A stretch of DNA of 64,000 nucleotides from Nocardia australiensis (GTDB taxonomy: Bacteria > Actinomycetota > Actinomycetes > Mycobacteriales > Mycobacteriaceae): positions 2,294,001-2,358,000 of the forward strand of contig NZ_JAJFZM010000001.1 in the NCBI RefSeq assembly GCF_020733705.1. The letters run 5' to 3'. The translations under genes and the position numbers were made by a program. This document shows positions 52,018 to 64,000 of this stretch, piece by piece. The notes under the pieces are model-generated. The model was not told the DNA's origin. It did not search any database and saw nothing but the letters and a program-made list of their open reading frames with translations. Within the stretch, counting starts at the first letter, position 1. Each line of letters begins with the position of its first letter.

Positions 52018-55000
52018 ATGACTCGCCCGGCGCGCGTACGCCCGACCAGAACCAGGCGCGCTCGCGTCACCACCCTGCCGCAGCTGATGGCCACCGCGGT
52101 GGAGGCCGATCCGGCAGGCGTCGCGATCGCCTTCGCCGACGCCACGACGACACTCGCCGAGCTGACCTACGCCGAGCTCGACGACCGCTCCACCCGGCTG
52201 GCGCGATTGCTGATCGAGCGTGGGATCGGCCCCGAGGACCTGGTGGCGGTCGGCATACCGCGATCGGTGGAGTCGGTGGTAGCGGTGTGGGCGGTCGCCA
52301 AGAGCGGCGCCGGGTTCGTTCCCGTCGATCCGAATTATCCGGCCGACCGGGTCGCGCATATGGTGTCGGATTCCCGTGCGGTGCTCGGCTTGACGGTCGC
52401 GCCGGTGCGCGGCGAACTACCGGATCTCCTCGACTGGCTGGAGATCGACAGCGCGGAACTCGAGAGCCGGCTGGCGGCCTATCCGGCCGATCCGGTGACG
52501 AACGCGGATCGGGTGCGCCAGCTGCGCGCCGAGCACCCGGCTTACGCGATCTACACCTCCGGCTCGACGGGCATGCCGAAGGGCGTTGTCGTCACCCAGG
52601 CCGGGCTTTCGAGCTTCTGCGACGAGCAGCGCGAACGTTATGGCGTGACCACGTCCGCTCGGACGCTGCATTTCGCCTCACCGTCCTTCGACGCGTCGGT
52701 GCTGGAACTGTTACTGGCGCTGGGTGGTTCGGCGGCGATGGTGGTGGTGTCGCCGACGGTGTATGGCGGCGCAGAGCTGGCCGCCCTGCTGCGCGCGCAG
52801 CGGGTGACACACGCGTTCATCACGCCCGCGGCACTCGCCTCCCTCGACCCCGATGGCCTCGACGACCTGCGGGTCGTGGTGGCTGGTGGCGAGGCTTGCC
52901 CACCGGAGCTGGTGCGGCGCTGGGTGATTCCGATTTCCGGTGGCACCAGGCAGTTCTTCGATGGGTACGGGCCGACCGAGACCACGATCATGACCAATAT
53001 CTCCGCGCCGATGGTGCCGGGGGAGCCGGTGACGATCGGGGGCGCGATCCGCGCGATTACCGAACACGTGCTCGACGAGCGGTTGGCGCCGGTGCCGGAC
53101 CGGGTTGTCGGTGAACTGTATATATCCGGTGCGCAGCTGGCCCGCGGGTATCACGACCGGCCGGGACTGACCGCCGCCCGGTTCGTAGCCGATCCGTTCG
53201 GTGCGCCGGGTGCCCGGCTCTACCGCACCGGTGACCTGGTGCGCTGGACCGCGAACCAGGAGCTGGAATACCTGGGACGCAATGACTTCCAGGTGAAGAT
53301 TCGCGGGTTCCGTATCGAACTCGGCGAGATCGACGCGGTGCTCGCCGGAGCCGAGAGCGTCGACTTCGCGGCCACTATCGGTCACGAACTCGACAGCGGC
53401 GCGACGATTCTTGTGTCGTACGTGCACGCGGCGAATGGGGGGTCCGCCGATCCGGCCGAGCTGACGATGCTGGCCGAACGCAGTCTGCCCGCGCACATGG
53501 TGCCGACCACCATCATGGTGCTCGACGAGATTCCGTTGACTCCGGTGGGCAAACTGGATCGGCGCGCACTGCCCGCTCCGCAGTTGCGTACCAAGACGTT
53601 TCGCGCACCATTGGGGCGGTTGGAGATCCTGGTCGCCGACACCTTCGCCGCCGTGCTCGCCCTGGATGCCGCCGTCGGTGCGGAGGATGACTTCTTCGAA
53701 CTCGGCGGCAACTCGCTGATCGCCACCCAGCTGATGGCGCGCCTGGGCGCGGCGCTGGACACGCGGCTGCCCGCGCGATTGCTGTTCGAGACCTCGACGG
53801 TCGCGGGACTGGCCGCCGCTGTCGAGCAGCACGCGGGCGGCGGGCGCAAGGCGCTGGTCGCCGGTCCGCGGCCGCAGCGTGTTCCGCTGTCGCTCGCGCA
53901 GCAGCGAATGTGGTTCCTCAATCGGTTCGACTCGGCGTCGGCGGCCTACAACATCCCCATCGCGGTGCGGTTGTCCGGCGCGTTGGATGTGGACGCGCTA
54001 CGTGGCGCGATCGCGGATCTTGTCACACGCCACGAGGTGTTGCGCACCGTCTACCCGCAGACCGGCGATGGTCCGGTACAGCTGATCCTGCCGCCGGAAC
54101 AGGGGATCGTGGACCCCGTGGTGCGGACCGTCGGGCCCGAGCAGCTCCAGGCCGCGGTGCTGGAATTGATGTCGACCACTTTCGATGTCACCGCGGAGGT
54201 GCCGGTTCGGATCGCTCTGTTCGCGGTCGAAGCCGAGGGGACACCGAGCGAATACGTGCTCGCCATGGTGGTGCACCACATCGCCGGTGACGGAACGTCG
54301 ATGGGGCCGTTGACTCGTGACCTGATGACCGCCTATGCGGCGCGAACGGCCGGTGCCGACCCCGGATGGGCGCCACTGCCGGTGCAGTACGCGGACTACA
54401 GCATCTGGCAGCGGGAGTTGCTCGGCAGCGAAGACGATCCGAAGTCGTTGGCGGCCGAGCAGGTCGACTACTGGACCTCGGCGCTGGCGGGTCTGCCCGA
54501 CCAATTGGAGCTGCCTGCGGATCGGCCGCGCCCGGCGATGCAGTCGTTCGCGGGCGCCACGGTCGACGTGCGCATCGACGCCGAAACTCACCGTGCCCTG
54601 GTCGAATTGGGGCGCGAGCATGGCGCGACGCTGTTCATGGTCGTGAATGCCGCACTAGCGGTACTGCTTTCGCGGTTGTCGGGTACCGAGGACATTGCCA
54701 TCGGCACGCCGATGGCCGGTCGCGGTGAGGCGGTCCTCGACGATTTGATCGGCATGTTCGTCAATACCCTGGTCTTCCGCACCCAGGTGGATACGGGGGC
54801 CGCGTTCACCGATGTGCTCGGTCGCCAGCGCGAGACGGCGATCCAGGCGTTCGCGCACGCCGACGTGCCGTTCGAGCGTCTGGTGGAGGTGCTCAACCCG
54901 GTGCGTTCCACCGCTCGGCACCCGCTGTTCCAGATCGGGCTTTCCTTCCAGAATCTGGCGCAGGCCACTCTGGAGCTACCCGGCCTGACGGTATCGGGCG

Positions 55001-57834
55001 TCGATTTCGATACCGCGGTATCGCAATTCGACCTGCACTGGATCATCACCGACACCTATGACGTGGCAGGCGCGCCGGCCGGGATGGGCGGCGCTGTTAC
55101 CTACGCGACCGACCTGTTCGACGAGGCGACCGTGCTCGGCTTCGTGGAGCGGTTCCAGCGACTGCTCGCGGCCGTCATCGCCACCCCGCGGCTGGCCGTC
55201 GGTGACATCGAATTGCTCGACGTCGATGAGCGAAGCGAGTTGGTGAACCGTCGCAATGCCACCGTGCACAGGGTTGACCCGAACGCGACTCTGGTGTCGA
55301 TTCTGGACGCGACTGTCACCGCGACGCCGGGCGCCATCGCGCTGGTCGGGCCCGACGGCTATCCATTGACCTATGGCGATCTCGATGCCAGGGTGAATCG
55401 CCTTGCCCGGCATCTGATTTCGCTTGGGGTGGGCCCTGAGCAGCGGGTAGTGCTCGCGCTGCGGCGTTCGGTGGATCTGGTGATCGCGATGTACGCGGTG
55501 GCCAGGGCGGGGGGCGCGTATGTGCCGCTGGATCCGGATCAGCCCGCCGAGCGGGCCGCTTACATTCTCGAAACCGCGCGCCCGGTGTGTGTGCTGACCG
55601 ACGCCGACACCGGATTCGAATCCGATGCCGCCGTGGTGGTTCGGGTCGACGAGCTCGATCCGGCAGATGTCGACGCCGCGCCGATCACCGACGCCGACCG
55701 GGTAGCGCCACTGTGCCCCGCGCACACCGCGTACGTGATCTTCACCTCCGGTTCGACCGGACGACCCAAGGGGGTCGCCGTCCCGCACGGCGCGATCGCG
55801 AACCAGTTGCTCTGGAAGGCAACCGAATTCGGTCTCGGGCCCGGCGACGGGGTGCTGCTGAAGACGGCGGCGACCTTCGACCTTTCGGTATGGGAATTCT
55901 GGTCTGCGGTGGTCTGCGGCGGCAGGCTGGTGGTCGCCACCCCGGACGGGCATCGCGACCCGGCTTACCTGAATGACCTGATGGCGCGCGAATCGATCAC
56001 CACCCTGCATGTGGTGCCTTCGATGCTCGACGCGCTGCTGACCGGCCGTCTGCCCTTCACACTGCGGCGGGTGCTCGCGATCGGCGAGGCGCTGCCCGGC
56101 GCGCTCGCGCAACGCTTCCTGCGCACCTATCCGGTGAAGGAACTGTTCAATCTCTATGGTCCGACCGAGGCGGCGGTGTCGATCACCAGCCATCGGGTGA
56201 CCGACGCCGATACCGTGTCGGTGCCGATCGGGCTGCCCGAGTGGAACAGCCAGGTCTATGTGCTGGATGCGCGGCTGCGCCCGGTTCCGGCAGGAGTGTC
56301 CGGCGAGCTGTACCTCGCGGGTGCGCAACTTGCGCGCGGCTACTTCGGCCGACCGGATCTGAGCGCGGACCGGTTCGTGGCCAACCCCTTCGGCTCCGGC
56401 AGCCGGATGTATCGCACCGGCGACCTCGCGGCCTGGAACGCCGCCGGTGAGCTGGAGTATCAGGGCCGCACCGACTTCCAGGTGAAGGTCCGTGGCTTCC
56501 GAATCGAGCTCGGCGAGATCGAGGCCGCGCTCGCGGCGCTGCCCGTACTCGCCGGGTCCGCCGTAATCGCGAAGTCCGACACCAAGACCGGAGATCGTCT
56601 GGTGGCCTACCTGGTACCCGCCGATCGCGAGGCCGGTGTCGAGGTGGCCGAGGTCAAGGCCGCGCTGAGCACCGCGCTGCCGTCCTACATGGTCCCCGAC
56701 GCGTTCGTGGTCCTGGAGGCGTTGCCGCTGAATGCGAACGGCAAGCTGGACCGAAAGGCGTTGCCGGAGCCCGAGTCGACGGCGGGTGTCTATCGGGCGC
56801 CGGTCACCGAGTGGGAAACACTGGTTTGTCAGGCGTTCGGTGAGGTGCTCGGTATCGAACGAATCGGCTTGGACGACAACTTCTTCGCGCTCGGTGGCAA
56901 CTCGCTGATCGCGACAAAGCTGGCCGCGCGACTGGGTTCGGCACTGGCCCAACAGGTTCCGGTTATGCTGTTGTTCACCGGACCCACCCCGGCGGAACTG
57001 CTCGCCCAGTTGGAGGCACGCGGAGTAGGCAGGCTAGATGCGGGCGCCGCGTTCGATGTGATGCTGCCATTGCGACGATCCGGTACGGCCGAGCCGCTGT
57101 TCTGTATCCATCCGATCGGCGGCATCGCCTGGTCGTTCGCCGGTCTTGCCGCCCACCTCGACCAGGACCGGCCGATCTACGGACTGCAATCGCCGGTGCT
57201 CGGTTCCGATGAGGCGCTGCCGGATTCGATCGAGGACTGGGCGCGCCGCTACGTCAAGGAGGTCCGCGCGGTGCAGCCGGAGGGGCCGTATCACCTGCTC
57301 GGCTGGTCGCTGGGCGGTGTGCTCGCGCACGCCATGGCGGTGCAGTTGCAGAGCGAGGGCCAGCAGGTCGCTCTGCTCGCGATGATGGACAGCCAGTTGG
57401 TCGCGACGACGGGCCAGGCTGCGGCCGTGCCGATCGCCGAACTGCTCGGCGGATTGCTCGGCGGCCAGGCGACCGATCTCAGTCTTGGCGCGGATGTCGA
57501 GGTGACCCAACTCGCGCAACGACTGGCGGAGTTGCCCGAGCCGTTCGCGTCGTTCGGCGCCGAGCGGATCGCGCGGGTGCTGGAGTCCGGCATTCGCTCG
57601 GCGTCATTCATCGGTGAATACCGTGCCAAGCCGTTCGTCGGCGATGTCGTGTACTTCACCGCGGCCCACGATGATCCGACCGGCAGCGCCGGTGCCAGGA
57701 CATGGAGCGACGCGGTATCGGGTGCTGTGCACAACTATCCGGTGCGGACCACACACTGGCGAATGACCACCGATGCCGCGCTGACCCAGATCGGCTCCGT
57801 GCTGAATTCGGTCTCGCACCGATCGGCCGGCTAG
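52018..57834 (+). CDS. NRPS2: A-T-C-A-T-TE
   Basis: A 1938-residue NRPS, 137 bp after NRPS1. It starts at ATG 52018 (GTG 52012 is also possible; GGTGAT lies upstream) with an Arg-rich tail [10 protein letters not shown], directly followed by A1 ([11 protein letters not shown] near residue 180). T1 has [10 protein letters not shown] near 560. C is HHIAGDG near 753. A2 has [11 protein letters not shown] near 1242. T2 has [10 protein letters not shown] near 1625. The type I thioesterase has GWSLGG near 1763, MMDSQL and TTHWRMT, giving the Ser-Asp-His set. Codes by hand: A1 DALFVGGIMK (probably hydrophobic), A2 DLWHLILVSK (Ser-like at some positions, uncertain). C2 of NRPS1 should load onto this protein's first module. 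The TE releases or cyclises the peptide. Confidence 0.92.
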   Translation: MTRPARVRPTRTRRARVTTLPQLMATAVEADPAGVAIAFADATTTLAELTYAELDDRSTRLARLLIERGIGPEDLVAVGIPRSVESVVAVWAVAKSGAGFVPVDPNYPADRVAHMVSDSRAVLGLTVAPVRGELPDLLDWLEIDSAELESRLAAYPADPVTNADRVRQLRAEHPAYAIYTSGSTGMPKGVVVTQAGLSSFCDEQRERYGVTTSARTLHFASPSFDASVLELLLALGGSAAMVVVSPTVYGGAELAALLRAQRVTHAFITPAALASLDPDGLDDLRVVVAGGEACPPELVRRWVIPISGGTRQFFDGYGPTETTIMTNISAPMVPGEPVTIGGAIRAITEHVLDERLAPVPDRVVGELYISGAQLARGYHDRPGLTAARFVADPFGAPGARLYRTGDLVRWTANQELEYLGRNDFQVKIRGFRIELGEIDAVLAGAESVDFAATIGHELDSGATILVSYVHAANGGSADPAELTMLAERSLPAHMVPTTIMVLDEIPLTPVGKLDRRALPAPQLRTKTFRAPLGRLEILVADTFAAVLALDAAVGAEDDFFELGGNSLIATQLMARLGAALDTRLPARLLFETSTVAGLAAAVEQHAGGGRKALVAGPRPQRVPLSLAQQRMWFLNRFDSASAAYNIPIAVRLSGALDVDALRGAIADLVTRHEVLRTVYPQTGDGPVQLILPPEQGIVDPVVRTVGPEQLQAAVLELMSTTFDVTAEVPVRIALFAVEAEGTPSEYVLAMVVHHIAGDGTSMGPLTRDLMTAYAARTAGADPGWAPLPVQYADYSIWQRELLGSEDDPKSLAAEQVDYWTSALAGLPDQLELPADRPRPAMQSFAGATVDVRIDAETHRALVELGREHGATLFMVVNAALAVLLSRLSGTEDIAIGTPMAGRGEAVLDDLIGMFVNTLVFRTQVDTGAAFTDVLGRQRETAIQAFAHADVPFERLVEVLNPVRSTARHPLFQIGLSFQNLAQATLELPGLTVSGVDFDTAVSQFDLHWIITDTYDVAGAPAGMGGAVTYATDLFDEATVLGFVERFQRLLAAVIATPRLAVGDIELLDVDERSELVNRRNATVHRVDPNATLVSILDATVTATPGAIALVGPDGYPLTYGDLDARVNRLARHLISLGVGPEQRVVLALRRSVDLVIAMYAVARAGGAYVPLDPDQPAERAAYILETARPVCVLTDADTGFESDAAVVVRVDELDPADVDAAPITDADRVAPLCPAHTAYVIFTSGSTGRPKGVAVPHGAIANQLLWKATEFGLGPGDGVLLKTAATFDLSVWEFWSAVVCGGRLVVATPDGHRDPAYLNDLMARESITTLHVVPSMLDALLTGRLPFTLRRVLAIGEALPGALAQRFLRTYPVKELFNLYGPTEAAVSITSHRVTDADTVSVPIGLPEWNSQVYVLDARLRPVPAGVSGELYLAGAQLARGYFGRPDLSADRFVANPFGSGSRMYRTGDLAAWNAAGELEYQGRTDFQVKVRGFRIELGEIEAALAALPVLAGSAVIAKSDTKTGDRLVAYLVPADREAGVEVAEVKAALSTALPSYMVPDAFVVLEALPLNANGKLDRKALPEPESTAGVYRAPVTEWETLVCQAFGEVLGIERIGLDDNFFALGGNSLIATKLAARLGSALAQQVPVMLLFTGPTPAELLAQLEARGVGRLDAGAAFDVMLPLRRSGTAEPLFCIHPIGGIAWSFAGLAAHLDQDRPIYGLQSPVLGSDEALPDSIEDWARRYVKEVRAVQPEGPYHLLGWSLGGVLAHAMAVQLQSEGQQVALLAMMDSQLVATTGQAAAVPIAELLGGLLGGQATDLSLGADVEVTQLAQRLAELPEPFASFGAERIARVLESGIRSASFIGEYRAKPFVGDVVYFTAAHDDPTGSAGARTWSDAVSGAVHNYPVRTTHWRMTTDAALTQIGSVLNSVSHRSAG

Positions 57835-58163
57835 CTCGGACATGGACGATCGAGTCTGAACCATTGATAAGTCACAATGTCCGTCGTTGTGGCGCACCGG
57901 GCTCGCCGCTGAGGGAGAATCAAACCTACCGGGGCGTACACCACGTGCACACACTCGATGAACGTGACAGAAGCCGCGGGAGCGGTTTTGCAACAACCGA
58001 ACAGCCTCGAACCGATGTGTGGAGCGAACACTGGCGATCGCGACCACACGTCTACACTCGTCGGCGTTACCCGGGTATCGGCCCTGGATAACGTCCTCGG
58101 GGCGGGGTTTGGAGATAGTTCGGCCGCGCGGGCCAGCTTGACGCGAGAGGTGAATGCACTCGA
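57835..58163. other. Spacer between NRPS2 and NRPS3
   Basis: This 329-bp stretch has no gene. Its last 50 bases (GTTCGGCCG, then GCGAGAGGTGAA and ACTCGAATGGA) closely match the sequence just before the NRPS1 start, evidence that NRPS1 and NRPS3 openings were duplicated along with upstream DNA. A separate promoter for NRPS3 could lie here, but no clear -35/-10 pair was found. Confidence 0.6.
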
Positions 58164-61100
58164 ATGGATACTGCTCGACGTGCTGGTCGTAGTAGCCGAC
58201 GACGTCGGTCCGGGGCACCGCTTCTCGGGCAACTGCTGACGGCCGCGGTCGAGTCCGCCGCGGATTCGGTGGCGATCCGGTCCGATCCGACCGGTGATCC
58301 GGCCGATCGGCGCGAGCTGACCTACCGGGAGCTGGACGAGGCGTCCTCGCGACTCGCGCGCGAATTGATCGATCGCGGTGCCGGACCCGGCGATCTGATC
58401 GCCATCGCGATCACCCGATCGGTCGAATCGGTGCTCGCGGTGTGGGCCGTCGCGAAGACCGGCGCCGCCTACGTGCCGGTCGATCCGGCCTATCCGACCG
58501 ACCGCATCGCGCATATCCTGTCCGACTCCAAAGCCCTTTTCGGTCTGACCGCCCGGGCACATCGACCCGGCCTCGGAACCTCGGTCTACTGGATCGAACT
58601 CGACGATCCGGTGGTCGCCGACCGCTTCGCCGTCCGGCCCGGCCACCCGATTTCCTACACCGATCGCGTCCGGCCGTTGCTCGATTCGCATCCCGCCTAT
58701 GTCATCTACACCTCGGGTTCGACCGGGCTGCCCAAGGGCGTCGTGGTCACCCACACCGGCCTGTTCGGCATGGTCGCCACGCAATGCGAGCGGTATGGCA
58801 TAACAGGCGAATCCCGACTGACGCACCTGAGTTCACCGAGCTTCGATTTCTCGGTGATGGAGATGCTGTTCGCGTTCTCCACGGGCGCCACGCTGGTGAT
58901 CGTGCCGCCGCAGGTGTTCGGCGGCGCGGAGTTGGCCGATCTGGTGCGCCGTGAACGGATCACCCATCTGTTGATCACCCCGGGGGCGCTGGAGTCGGTC
59001 GAGACCGCGGATCTGGATGAGTTGCGGGCCATCGTGCTCGGCGGCGACCGGTCCAGCCCCGAACTCGTTACGCGCTGGGCCACCGATGATCGTGCCGTGT
59101 TCAATGCCTACGGCCCGACCGAGGCCACGGTCATGGTCACCACTGCCGGGCCGATACGTTCGGACGAACCAGTGACGATCGGTGCGGCGATCACCGGTGT
59201 CGGCGCGTTTGTGCTGGATTCGCGTCTGCGGCCGGTGCCCGCGGGAGTGGTCGGCGAGCTGTATGTATCCGGTGCGGCGCTGGCACAGGGCTATTTGCGC
59301 CGACCCGGCCTGAGCGCGGAGCGGTTCGTCGCCAGTCCGTTCGGTGCGGACACCGGGCATCCGGGTGCCCGGCTGTACCGCACCGGCGACCTGGTGCGGC
59401 GGCGCGAATCCGATGGCGTCTTCGAATATTTGGGCCGCTCCGATTTCCAGGTGAAGATTCGCGGGTTGCGGGTCGAACTCGGTGAGATCGATAGCGCGCT
59501 CACTGCGCACACCGCTATTGATTTCGCCGCGACGCTGGGGAGAACGCTGCCGTCGGGGGCGATGACGCTGGTCTCCTATGTGCTGCCGCATGCCGGGCAT
59601 ACCGTCGACCCCGCCGAGCTCACCGCATTCGCCGGAAAATCGTTGCCCGCGTACATGGTTCCCGCCACCGTCATCGTGCTCGATGAGATTCCGCTGACCC
59701 CGGTGGGCAAGCTCGATCGTGCGGCCCTGCCCGACCCCGTGTTCGTCGCCAAGCGGTTTCGCGCCCCGGCCACCCGCGTCGAACAGGTCGTCGCCGACGT
59801 TTTCGCGACGCTGCTGCTGGCTCCCGATACCGTGGACGGCGTCGGTACCGATGACGATTTCTTCGAACTCGGCGGCAATTCGCTGCTCGCCGCGCAGGCC
59901 GCGGCCCGTATCGGCAACGCACTCGACACCCGCGTGCCGGTGCAATTGCTGTTCGAGGCAGCCACGGTGTCGGCACTGGCCGCGCGGGTGACGCGGCTGG
60001 CGGATACGGCCGCGGGTCCGGCACTCGGCACGCGTCCACGTCCCGAACGTATTCCGCTGTCGTACGCGCAGCAACGAATGTGGTTCCGCAACCGCTTCGA
60101 CCCATCCTCTCCGGTCGACAACATTCCCGTCGTGGTGCGGCTGGCGGGGCGCCTCGATGTCGACGCGCTGCGCGCGGCGGTGCGTGATGTGGTGCAGCGG
60201 CACGAGTCGCTGCGCACCATCTATCCCGACTCCGACGGTGAGGGCTTCCAGGTGGTGCTGCCCGTCGATGATCCTCGGGCCGTCCCGGAACTCACGACGC
60301 GGGCGGTGGCCGAGGTCGATCTACCGCACTTCGTCACCGCGGCCATGGTCGGCGGTTTCGATGTGACGGCGGCGCCGCCGGTGCGGCTACTGCTGTTGCA
60401 GGCAGGCGAATTCGAGCATGTGCTGGTCTGCGTCGTCCACCACATCGCCGGCGACGGCTTCTCGATGGCCCCGCTGACCAGGGACCTGATGTCGGCGTAC
60501 GCGAGCAGGTCCGAGGGCGGGCGGCCGCAATGGTCGCCGCTGACGGTGCAGTACGTCGACTACACCCTCTGGCAGCGCGAGACACTCGGCGGCGAGGACG
60601 ACGCCGATTCGACGCTCACCGCGCAGATCGCCTTTTGGCGCGACGAATTGGCTGCTCTCCCCGGACAATTGGATCTCCCAGTAGACCGGCCGCGCCCGGT
60701 TGTCGCGGGCCACGATGGCGACACCATCGCTTTCGATATCGACGCCGAATTGCACCGTTGCCTGCGTGACATTGCGCGACAACACAATTCGACGCTGTTC
60801 ATGGTGGTGCACGCCGCACTCGCGGTGCTGCTGGCGCGCCTGTCGGGCACCAGGGATATCGCGATCGGTACCCCGGTCGCGGGCCGTGGCGAGGCCGCGC
60901 TCGACGACCTGATCGGCATGTTCGTCAATACCCTGGTGTTGCGCACCGACATCGACCCCGCCCGCAGCTTCGATCAGTTGCTGCGCGAGGTGCGCCGGAT
61001 CGACATAAATGCCTTCGGCCACGCCGACGTGCCGTTCGAGCGGTTGGTCGAACTGCTCGATCCGGCCCGTTCCACGGCGCACCATCCATTGTTCCAGGTG

Positions 61101-64000
61101 ATGCTGATCTTCCAGAACCTCGCGAGGCCCGAGCTGGAATTGCCCGGCCTCACCGCATCGGGCATGGATATGACGATCCCGCTCGCGAAGTTCGACCTGC
61201 AACTGGAAGTGGTCGAGGACCTCGGCGCCGATGGTGCCGCGCACGGTATTTCGGCCGTGTTCACTTACGCGACCGACCTTTTCGACGCGGCCACCGTGCA
61301 GGATTTCGCGGACCGGTTCCGCCGGATCCTGGCCGCAGTCGGCGCCGATTCCGCCACGGCGACCGGCGATATCGACGTGTTCGTGCCGGGGGAGCGCGAA
61401 CTGGTGCTGCGCGAATGGAATACCCCGGGCGTCCCGGTTCCCGAGGTGACGCTGGTCGACCTCATCGCGACCCAGGTCAGGCAGCGGCCCGACGCCGTCG
61501 CCGTGCGGTTCGGCGATATCTCGCTCACCTTCGGTGCGTTACAGCGCCGAGCCAACCGGGTGGCGCGGGCTCTGATCGCGCGCGGTGCCGGACCGGAATC
61601 GCTGGTGGCCGTCGCCGTCGCGCGGACCGAGGATCTGCCGGTGGCCCTGCTCGCCGTGCTGACGACCGGCGCGGCCTACCTGCCCATCGACACCTCCTAT
61701 CCGGCGCGACGACTGGAGTTCATGCTCGCGGACGCGGATCCGGTCTGTGTGCTGAGCACCTCCGGTGAGCGAGGCGCGGTGCCCTCCGGTGAAATTCCGG
61801 TCGTGCTGCTGGAGGAGGTCGGAAACTTCGCCGACGACCGTGTCACCGATGTCCACCGGGTCACCCCACTGCGTCCCGACAACCTGGCCTACGTCATCTA
61901 CACCTCGGGTTCGACCGGCACGCCGAAGGGCGTCGGCGTCGCGCATCGCAATGTGCTGGAGTTGTTCGCCAATACCCAGCTGCTTTTCGAATTCGATGAG
62001 TCCGATGTGTGGACGCTGTTCCATTCTGTCGCGTTCGACTTCTCGGTCTGGGAGCTGTGGTGCGCGCTGGCCAACGGCGGCACCGTGGTCATGGTCGATC
62101 ACCTCACCTCTCGTTCGCCGGAACTATTGCGCAAGTTGCTGATTCGAGAACGGGTAACCGTGCTCAATCAGACGCCCTCGGCGTTCTATCAACTCGCCGA
62201 GACCGATCGCGCGACGCACGGCACGGATCGGGGCGCACTGGCGCTGCGATATGTGGTGTTCGGCGGCGAGGCATTGGATCTGCGCAGGCTGCGACCGTGG
62301 TACGAGCGGCACGCGACGAATGCGCCGTGGCTGGTGAACATGTACGGCATCACCGAAACCACGGTGCACGTGTCGTTCCTGTCGCTCGACGAGCACCTGA
62401 TCGACAATCCGGCCAGCGTGATCGGTCGCGCTCTGCCCGGTCTCGACGCCTATGTGCTCGACACTCGGCTACATCCGGCACCGGTCGGGGTGGTCGGGGA
62501 AATCAATGTCGCCGGTGCCCAACTCACCCGTGGCTACCTCGGCAGGCCCGGGCTCACCGCGACCCGATTCGTGGCGAACCCGTTCGGTGCGCCGGGATCC
62601 CGGATGTACCGCAGCGGCGATATCGGCCGATGGGTCGGATTCGGCGGCGCGGCAAGCCTCGAGTACGCGGGACGCGGCGACCGGCAGGTCCAGTTGCGTG
62701 GCTTCCGCATCGAACTCGGTGAGATCGAATCCGTGCTACTGCGTGGCACCGGGGTCAGCCAGGCGGCGGTGGTGGTCCGCTCCGGCGAACACGCCGGCGA
62801 CCGGCTCATCGGATATGTCGTGCCGGCCGATGACGCCGCGACACAACTCGACCCGATCGAGCTGCGCGCCCGGATCGCCGAATTCCTGGCCGGGTACATG
62901 GTTCCCGATGCGATCGTTATCCTGGACGCGCTACCGCTCACCGCCAACGGCAAACTCGACCGAAAAGCGCTGCCCGCACCGGAATTCGTCAGCGACACGA
63001 CCTACCGTGTGCCGGGATCGCCGATCGAACAGGCCGTCGCGGACGTGTTCACCGACCTGCTCGACGTCGCCGAGGTCGGCCTGGACGACGATTTCTTCGC
63101 CCTCGGCGGCAATTCGCTGCTCGCGACCAAGGCCATTGCCCGCATCAACGAAGCCTTGCACTCGAATGTCGTGGTGCGAGAGTTGTTCGAGGCCAGCACT
63201 GTCGGCGCGCTCGCGGCCCGAGTCCTTCCGGGTGCGGCGGCCGGGGCAAGTGCGCGCCCGCCGTTGCGACGGATGAACCGGCCCGAGCGGGTGCCGCTGT
63301 CGCTGGCCCAGCAGCGGATGTGGGTGCTCAACCGCCTCGACCCGGACTCGCTCGCCTACAACATTCCGATGGCGATCCGGCTCACCGGCGCGCTGGACGT
63401 CTCCGCGCTGCGCTACGCCATCGCCGATGTCCTGGAGCGGCACGAATCGCTGCGCACCCGCTATCCGACCGATGGCCCTGGCGGGCTGCCCTATCACGAG
63501 ATCCTGTCTGCCGAGGAAGTGCTGCCCGGCGGCCTGGCGGTCGAGACCACCGCCGAACCGGTCGCGCGGCTGACCGACATGATGTCCACCGGATTCGATG
63601 TGACAGCACAGGTTCCGATCCGCGCGCTGCTGCTGGATGTCACCGCGGCGATGCGCCGCCCCGACGCCGCGCAGGTGCATCTGCTTGTGCTGGTTGTGCA
63701 CCATATCGCCGCCGACGGGGCCTCGATGGCCCCACTCTCACGCGACCTGGTGACCGCGTATCTCGCTCGGATCCAGGGGAATTCGCCGTCCTGGCTGCCG
63801 CTGGAAGTGCAGTACTCGGATTTCGCGATCTGGCAGCGCAAGGTGACCGGTTCCGAGGACGACGAGAATTCCATCGCGGCAAGACAGTTGACGTTTTGGC
63901 GCGAGCAGCTAGCTGGATCCGCAGGGCCGCTGGAACTTCCGCTGGATCGGCCACGGCCGCACACGCCTTCGATGCTGGGCGCGTCGACCTGGATCAGCGT
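58164..64000 (+). CDS. NRPS3 (partial at right edge): A-T-C-A(Thr)-T-C...
   Basis: About 1945 residues are visible and the frame is open at the window end. The ATG at 58164 has GAGAGGTGAA upstream; the first residues ([20 protein letters not shown]) echo NRPS1. A1 has [11 protein letters not shown] near residue 182. T1 has [12 protein letters not shown] near 570. C1 is HHIAGDG near 758. A2 has [11 protein letters not shown] near 1247. T2 has [10 protein letters not shown] near 1647. C2 is HHIAADG near 1847. The hand-read code of A2 is DFWNVGMVHK, one step from the well-known threonine code DFWNIGMVHK, with the Thr-type segment [14 protein letters not shown]1 reads DFMLVGAVMK (unknown). No epimerase or methyltransferase domain is seen so far. 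Confidence 0.92.
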   Translation, partial: MDTARRAGRSSRRRRSGAPLLGQLLTAAVESAADSVAIRSDPTGDPADRRELTYRELDEASSRLARELIDRGAGPGDLIAIAITRSVESVLAVWAVAKTGAAYVPVDPAYPTDRIAHILSDSKALFGLTARAHRPGLGTSVYWIELDDPVVADRFAVRPGHPISYTDRVRPLLDSHPAYVIYTSGSTGLPKGVVVTHTGLFGMVATQCERYGITGESRLTHLSSPSFDFSVMEMLFAFSTGATLVIVPPQVFGGAELADLVRRERITHLLITPGALESVETADLDELRAIVLGGDRSSPELVTRWATDDRAVFNAYGPTEATVMVTTAGPIRSDEPVTIGAAITGVGAFVLDSRLRPVPAGVVGELYVSGAALAQGYLRRPGLSAERFVASPFGADTGHPGARLYRTGDLVRRRESDGVFEYLGRSDFQVKIRGLRVELGEIDSALTAHTAIDFAATLGRTLPSGAMTLVSYVLPHAGHTVDPAELTAFAGKSLPAYMVPATVIVLDEIPLTPVGKLDRAALPDPVFVAKRFRAPATRVEQVVADVFATLLLAPDTVDGVGTDDDFFELGGNSLLAAQAAARIGNALDTRVPVQLLFEAATVSALAARVTRLADTAAGPALGTRPRPERIPLSYAQQRMWFRNRFDPSSPVDNIPVVVRLAGRLDVDALRAAVRDVVQRHESLRTIYPDSDGEGFQVVLPVDDPRAVPELTTRAVAEVDLPHFVTAAMVGGFDVTAAPPVRLLLLQAGEFEHVLVCVVHHIAGDGFSMAPLTRDLMSAYASRSEGGRPQWSPLTVQYVDYTLWQRETLGGEDDADSTLTAQIAFWRDELAALPGQLDLPVDRPRPVVAGHDGDTIAFDIDAELHRCLRDIARQHNSTLFMVVHAALAVLLARLSGTRDIAIGTPVAGRGEAALDDLIGMFVNTLVLRTDIDPARSFDQLLREVRRIDINAFGHADVPFERLVELLDPARSTAHHPLFQVMLIFQNLARPELELPGLTASGMDMTIPLAKFDLQLEVVEDLGADGAAHGISAVFTYATDLFDAATVQDFADRFRRILAAVGADSATATGDIDVFVPGERELVLREWNTPGVPVPEVTLVDLIATQVRQRPDAVAVRFGDISLTFGALQRRANRVARALIARGAGPESLVAVAVARTEDLPVALLAVLTTGAAYLPIDTSYPARRLEFMLADADPVCVLSTSGERGAVPSGEIPVVLLEEVGNFADDRVTDVHRVTPLRPDNLAYVIYTSGSTGTPKGVGVAHRNVLELFANTQLLFEFDESDVWTLFHSVAFDFSVWELWCALANGGTVVMVDHLTSRSPELLRKLLIRERVTVLNQTPSAFYQLAETDRATHGTDRGALALRYVVFGGEALDLRRLRPWYERHATNAPWLVNMYGITETTVHVSFLSLDEHLIDNPASVIGRALPGLDAYVLDTRLHPAPVGVVGEINVAGAQLTRGYLGRPGLTATRFVANPFGAPGSRMYRSGDIGRWVGFGGAASLEYAGRGDRQVQLRGFRIELGEIESVLLRGTGVSQAAVVVRSGEHAGDRLIGYVVPADDAATQLDPIELRARIAEFLAGYMVPDAIVILDALPLTANGKLDRKALPAPEFVSDTTYRVPGSPIEQAVADVFTDLLDVAEVGLDDDFFALGGNSLLATKAIARINEALHSNVVVRELFEASTVGALAARVLPGAAAGASARPPLRRMNRPERVPLSLAQQRMWVLNRLDPDSLAYNIPMAIRLTGALDVSALRYAIADVLERHESLRTRYPTDGPGGLPYHEILSAEEVLPGGLAVETTAEPVARLTDMMSTGFDVTAQVPIRALLLDVTAAMRRPDAAQVHLLVLVVHHIAADGASMAPLSRDLVTAYLARIQGNSPSWLPLEVQYSDFAIWQRKVTGSEDDENSIAARQLTFWREQLAGSAGPLELPLDRPRPHTPSMLGASTWIS

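Overview
The window looks like a chromosomal segment of a high-GC mycolic-acid actinomycete, most likely Nocardia or a close relative. The evidence is a strong G/C third-position bias, mycobacterial-type gene sets (an EchA6-like enoyl-CoA hydratase followed by a metallo-beta-lactamase-fold protein and a small antitoxin-like protein, three-domain LigD, a fused ECF transporter of the Rv2325c/Rv2326c type), FadD/FadE genes, and large non-ribosomal peptide synthetases (NRPSs). No 16S rRNA or other species marker is present, so genus is an inference.

Layout. 1-5.2 kb: end of a flavoprotein, echA6, an MBL-fold protein, and ligD flanked by two small helical antitoxin-like proteins. 5.3-11.1 kb: secreted lipase, envelope proteins and an ECF transporter. 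11.2-22 kb: flavin monooxygenase with a divergent AraC regulator, phosphodiesterase, MarR regulator with tandem palindromic operator, pseudouridine synthase, adenylate cyclase, CPA2 antiporter with its RCK subunit, and an OafA-type acyltransferase. 22.2-27.2 kb: an ATPase remnant, then a compact catabolic operon (saccharopine-dehydrogenase-like, acyl-CoA ligase, SDR) divergent from a TetR gene. The shared intergenic region holds a perfect CRP-type palindrome and three TetR-like boxes.

27.2-34.9 kb is an accessory region next to the 3' end of a tRNA-Arg(CCT) gene. It carries a small alarmone synthetase, a PI3/4-kinase-like protein, a frameshifted TOPRIM-type pseudogene, an AraC-type pseudogene, and an intact four-gene cassette: two WXG100-like proteins, a 442-residue effector-like protein with a variable C-terminal tip, and a small putative immunity protein. 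The cassette looks like an actinobacterial type VII polymorphic toxin unit.

35-44.3 kb: a DUF1542-like Gly-rich protein, a second flavin monooxygenase, FadE/FadD, an SCO5389-family protein, nitronate monooxygenase, an M23 peptidase with a possibly leaderless start, and a LuxR-type regulator. 44.5-64 kb (window end): three consecutive NRPS genes. NRPS1 is A-T-C-A-T-C-A*, where A* is a truncated, catalytically dead adenylation domain. NRPS2 is A-T-C-A-T-TE. NRPS3, cut by the window end, is A-T-C-A(Thr)-T-C. Each protein begins with an adenylation domain behind a short Arg-rich tail, so the protein break falls between C and A rather than at the usual T/C junction. This split, with its fossil A domain, and the type VII cassette are the two most notable systems here.
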